Of a stretch of DNA of 7,696 bases, positions 6,823-7,696 are shown in pieces (position 1 is the stretch's first letter; the number at the start of each line of letters is the position of its first letter). Both the position numbers and the translations under genes were made by a program. This stretch comes from Bacillota bacterium (GTDB taxonomy: Bacteria; Bacillota; Clostridia; Oscillospirales; JAKOTC01). The notes under the pieces were generated by a model that had not been told where the DNA came from, ran no database searches, and saw nothing but the letters and a program-made list of their open reading frames with translations. The DNA is taken from the NCBI GenBank assembly GCA_029776465.1, contig JAKOTC010000246.1:1-7696 (forward strand). The letters run 5' to 3'.

Positions 6823-7021
6823 CATCAGTTCATAAACGAATCTTTAAATACAAAAGCACCCTGTTCGTATTAAAAATCCCCATAAGTCGCTTGCGCATGA
6901 AATATTATACCATTTTCACCGCTTGCTTGGCAAGTGGGCTGACTCTTCTTCCGCTGGATCCACGCCATCTGCGAGGCACACCCGGATTTCAGCTGTATGA
7001 AGCGGTAAAACAGATCTGAGA
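6823..7021. other. Gene-free stretch, possible gene debris
   Basis: No intact gene is recognised. On the plus strand a 40-codon frame from ATG 6897 to TGA 7019 ends LLPLDPRHLRGTPGF followed by QLYEAVKQI, which looks like a protein C-terminus, but it has no ribosome binding site and I cannot name a family. On the minus strand a promoter-like TTGCCA-18-TATAAT lies at 6933-6904. Base composition rises in GC between about 6920 and 7015 relative to its flanks, consistent with a leftover piece of a coding gene. Confidence 0.3.
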
Positions 7022-7117
7022 TTAAGAGCCTATTAATATATAATCAACGTCTTTTCCAGACTTCTTTATGATTTTCTCATGGCCAACTTTACTTTTGATC
7101 CATTTGATATAATCCAT
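7022..7117 (-). pseudogene. 5' remnant of a NUDIX hydrolase-like gene
   Basis: A 31-codon frame starts at ATG 7117 with MDYIKWIKSKVGHEKII, which matches from memory the conserved start of a group of Firmicute NUDIX hydrolases (about 150 residues, usually xIKWIRSKVGHEKI followed by the first beta strand and later the GX5EX7REUXEEXGU box). After residue 17 the similarity stops (KKSGKDVDYILIGS) and the frame ends with TAA at 7024-7022. No NUDIX box is found in any frame downstream. The 5' signals are intact: AAAGGA lies about eight bases before the ATG and a good promoter is 35 bases further up. The simplest reading is a gene truncated by deletion; a genuine small protein is not excluded. Confidence 0.5.
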
Positions 7118-7152
7118 ATTATTGTCCTTTCTCTTTTGTGCCTCTGTCGTTT

Positions 7153-7180
7153 ATCATATATGGAGATAAGACTTCGTCAA
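7153..7180 (-). promoter_or_regulatory. Promoter of the NUDIX-like remnant
   Basis: On the minus strand TTGACG (7180-7175) and TATGAT (7158-7153) are 16 bases apart. It sits about 35 bases before the ATG at 7117, with AAAGGA between, so a complete expression start survives although the gene does not. Confidence 0.55.
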
Positions 7181-7249
7181 GCTATGAGAAGCGTTTTATT
7201 CTGTATTTTACTTGGTACTAAACCCATATTCACTTGTATTTGAGGTAAA

Positions 7250-7330
7250 ATGAGTACATTGAATCAGCGTTTTAAAGCACTTTTACTATTACAAAAGCAT
7301 CTAAAAGAGATATATCAGAGCAAACCATAA
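7250..7330 (+). CDS. Doubtful 26-residue ORF of unknown function
   Basis: ATG at 7250 opens MSTLNQRFKALLLLQKHLKE and six more residues before TAA at 7328-7330. GAGG lies four bases before the ATG, a little close. The peptide could form one amphipathic helix. I recognise no family and no clear promoter; it may be a gene fragment or chance. Apart from this, 7181-7353 shows nothing I can support. Confidence 0.15.
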   Translation: MSTLNQRFKALLLLQKHLKEIYQSKP

Positions 7331-7353
7331 CTATTTTAAGCTCGTTTCTAAGA

Positions 7354-7403
7354 CAAAGAAAAACCCCCGAAAAACCGCATAGTTGACAGTTTTTCCGGGG
7401 TTT
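7354..7403 (-). terminator. Terminator of the tRNA operon
   Basis: Bases 7361-7375 and 7389-7403 form a 15-bp stem with a single G-G mismatch. Read on the minus strand the hairpin ends in GTTTTTCTTT. It lies five bases past the encoded CCA end of tRNA-Cys. The other strand also gives a T-rich exit (TTTGTTTTTG), so it may work both ways, though plus-strand reading would stop only just before the tRNA genes. Confidence 0.85.
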
Positions 7404-7408
7404 GTTTT

Positions 7409-7483
<75 letters not shown>

Positions 7484-7515
7484 AAAAATGATAGCCCGCC
7501 ATATGACGGGCTGCT

Positions 7516-7591
7516 TGGAGCGGATGACGAGGCTCGAACTCGCTACCTCCACCTTGGCAAGGTGGAGCTCTACCAAATGAGCTACATCCGC
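7516..7591 (-). tRNA. tRNA-Gly (GCC)
   Basis: On the minus strand GCGGATG pairs with CATCCGC, then discriminator T and encoded CCA. The anticodon arm is CCACC-TTGCCAA-GGTGG, anticodon GCC. The D arm (AGCTCATTTGGTAGAGCT) and T arm (GCGAG-TTCGAGC-CTCGT) are complete. It is 32 bases from tRNA-Cys and 45 from tRNA-Phe. Confidence 0.97.
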
Positions 7592-7636
7592 ATGAAACGC
7601 CCAGCAAATGACCATATGCATTGGCTGGATGCTCCG

Positions 7637-7696
7637 TGGTGCCTCCGGTCGGAATTGAACCAACGACACGAGGATTTTCAGTCCTCTGCTCTACCA
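7637..7696 (-). tRNA. tRNA-Phe (GAA), cut by the window edge
   Basis: The 3' 60 bases of the gene are present. The anticodon arm is GAGGA-CTGAAAA-TCCTC, anticodon GAA. The T arm (GTTGG-TTCAATT-CCGAC), acceptor strand CGGAGGC, discriminator A and encoded CCA follow. The acceptor 5' strand and half of the D arm lie beyond base 7696; they should begin GCCTCCG. Confidence 0.95.

Overview
The window looks like chromosomal DNA from an anaerobic Firmicute of the Clostridia type. The reasons are a complete Rnf operon in the order rnfC-D-G-E-A-B (the order known from Clostridium and Acetobacterium, unlike the A-B-C-D-G-E order of Proteobacteria), strong AGGAGG-type ribosome binding sites, an AT-rich intergenic region, and a tRNA Phe-Gly-Cys cluster with encoded CCA ends. 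The genus cannot be fixed from the sequence alone.

Layout: positions 5059 to 78, minus strand, hold all six Rnf subunits with start/stop overlaps, driven by a good vegetative promoter (5128-5156) and closed by a perfect 10-bp hairpin terminator (31-62). Rnf is a membrane complex that passes electrons from reduced ferredoxin to NAD+ and pumps Na+ or H+. All expected cofactor sites are visible: ferredoxin motifs in RnfC and RnfB, covalent-FMN threonines in RnfD and RnfG, and paired membrane cysteines in RnfA and RnfE. A possible 15-residue leader ORF overlaps the TTG start of rnfC.

A divergent promoter (5360-5388) drives a single plus-strand gene (5415-6689) for a cytoplasmic GH29-type alpha-L-fucosidase, ended by a strong terminator (6771-6822). 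It is a separate unit with no visible link to Rnf beyond the shared intergenic region. Fucose use suggests a host- or plant-glycan habitat, which is inference.

Positions 6823-7360 hold no intact gene of recognisable kind. They contain what looks like the 5' end of a NUDIX hydrolase gene (promoter, ribosome binding site and about 17 matching codons) that ends early, so the stretch reads as a gene graveyard. Positions 7354-7696, minus strand, carry tRNA-Phe (cut by the window edge), tRNA-Gly and tRNA-Cys followed by a long hairpin terminator.

I did not find a convincing new biological system. The window is mostly well-understood energy metabolism plus housekeeping RNA genes; the leader ORF, the NUDIX remnant and some small structural signals are the only parts worth a second look.
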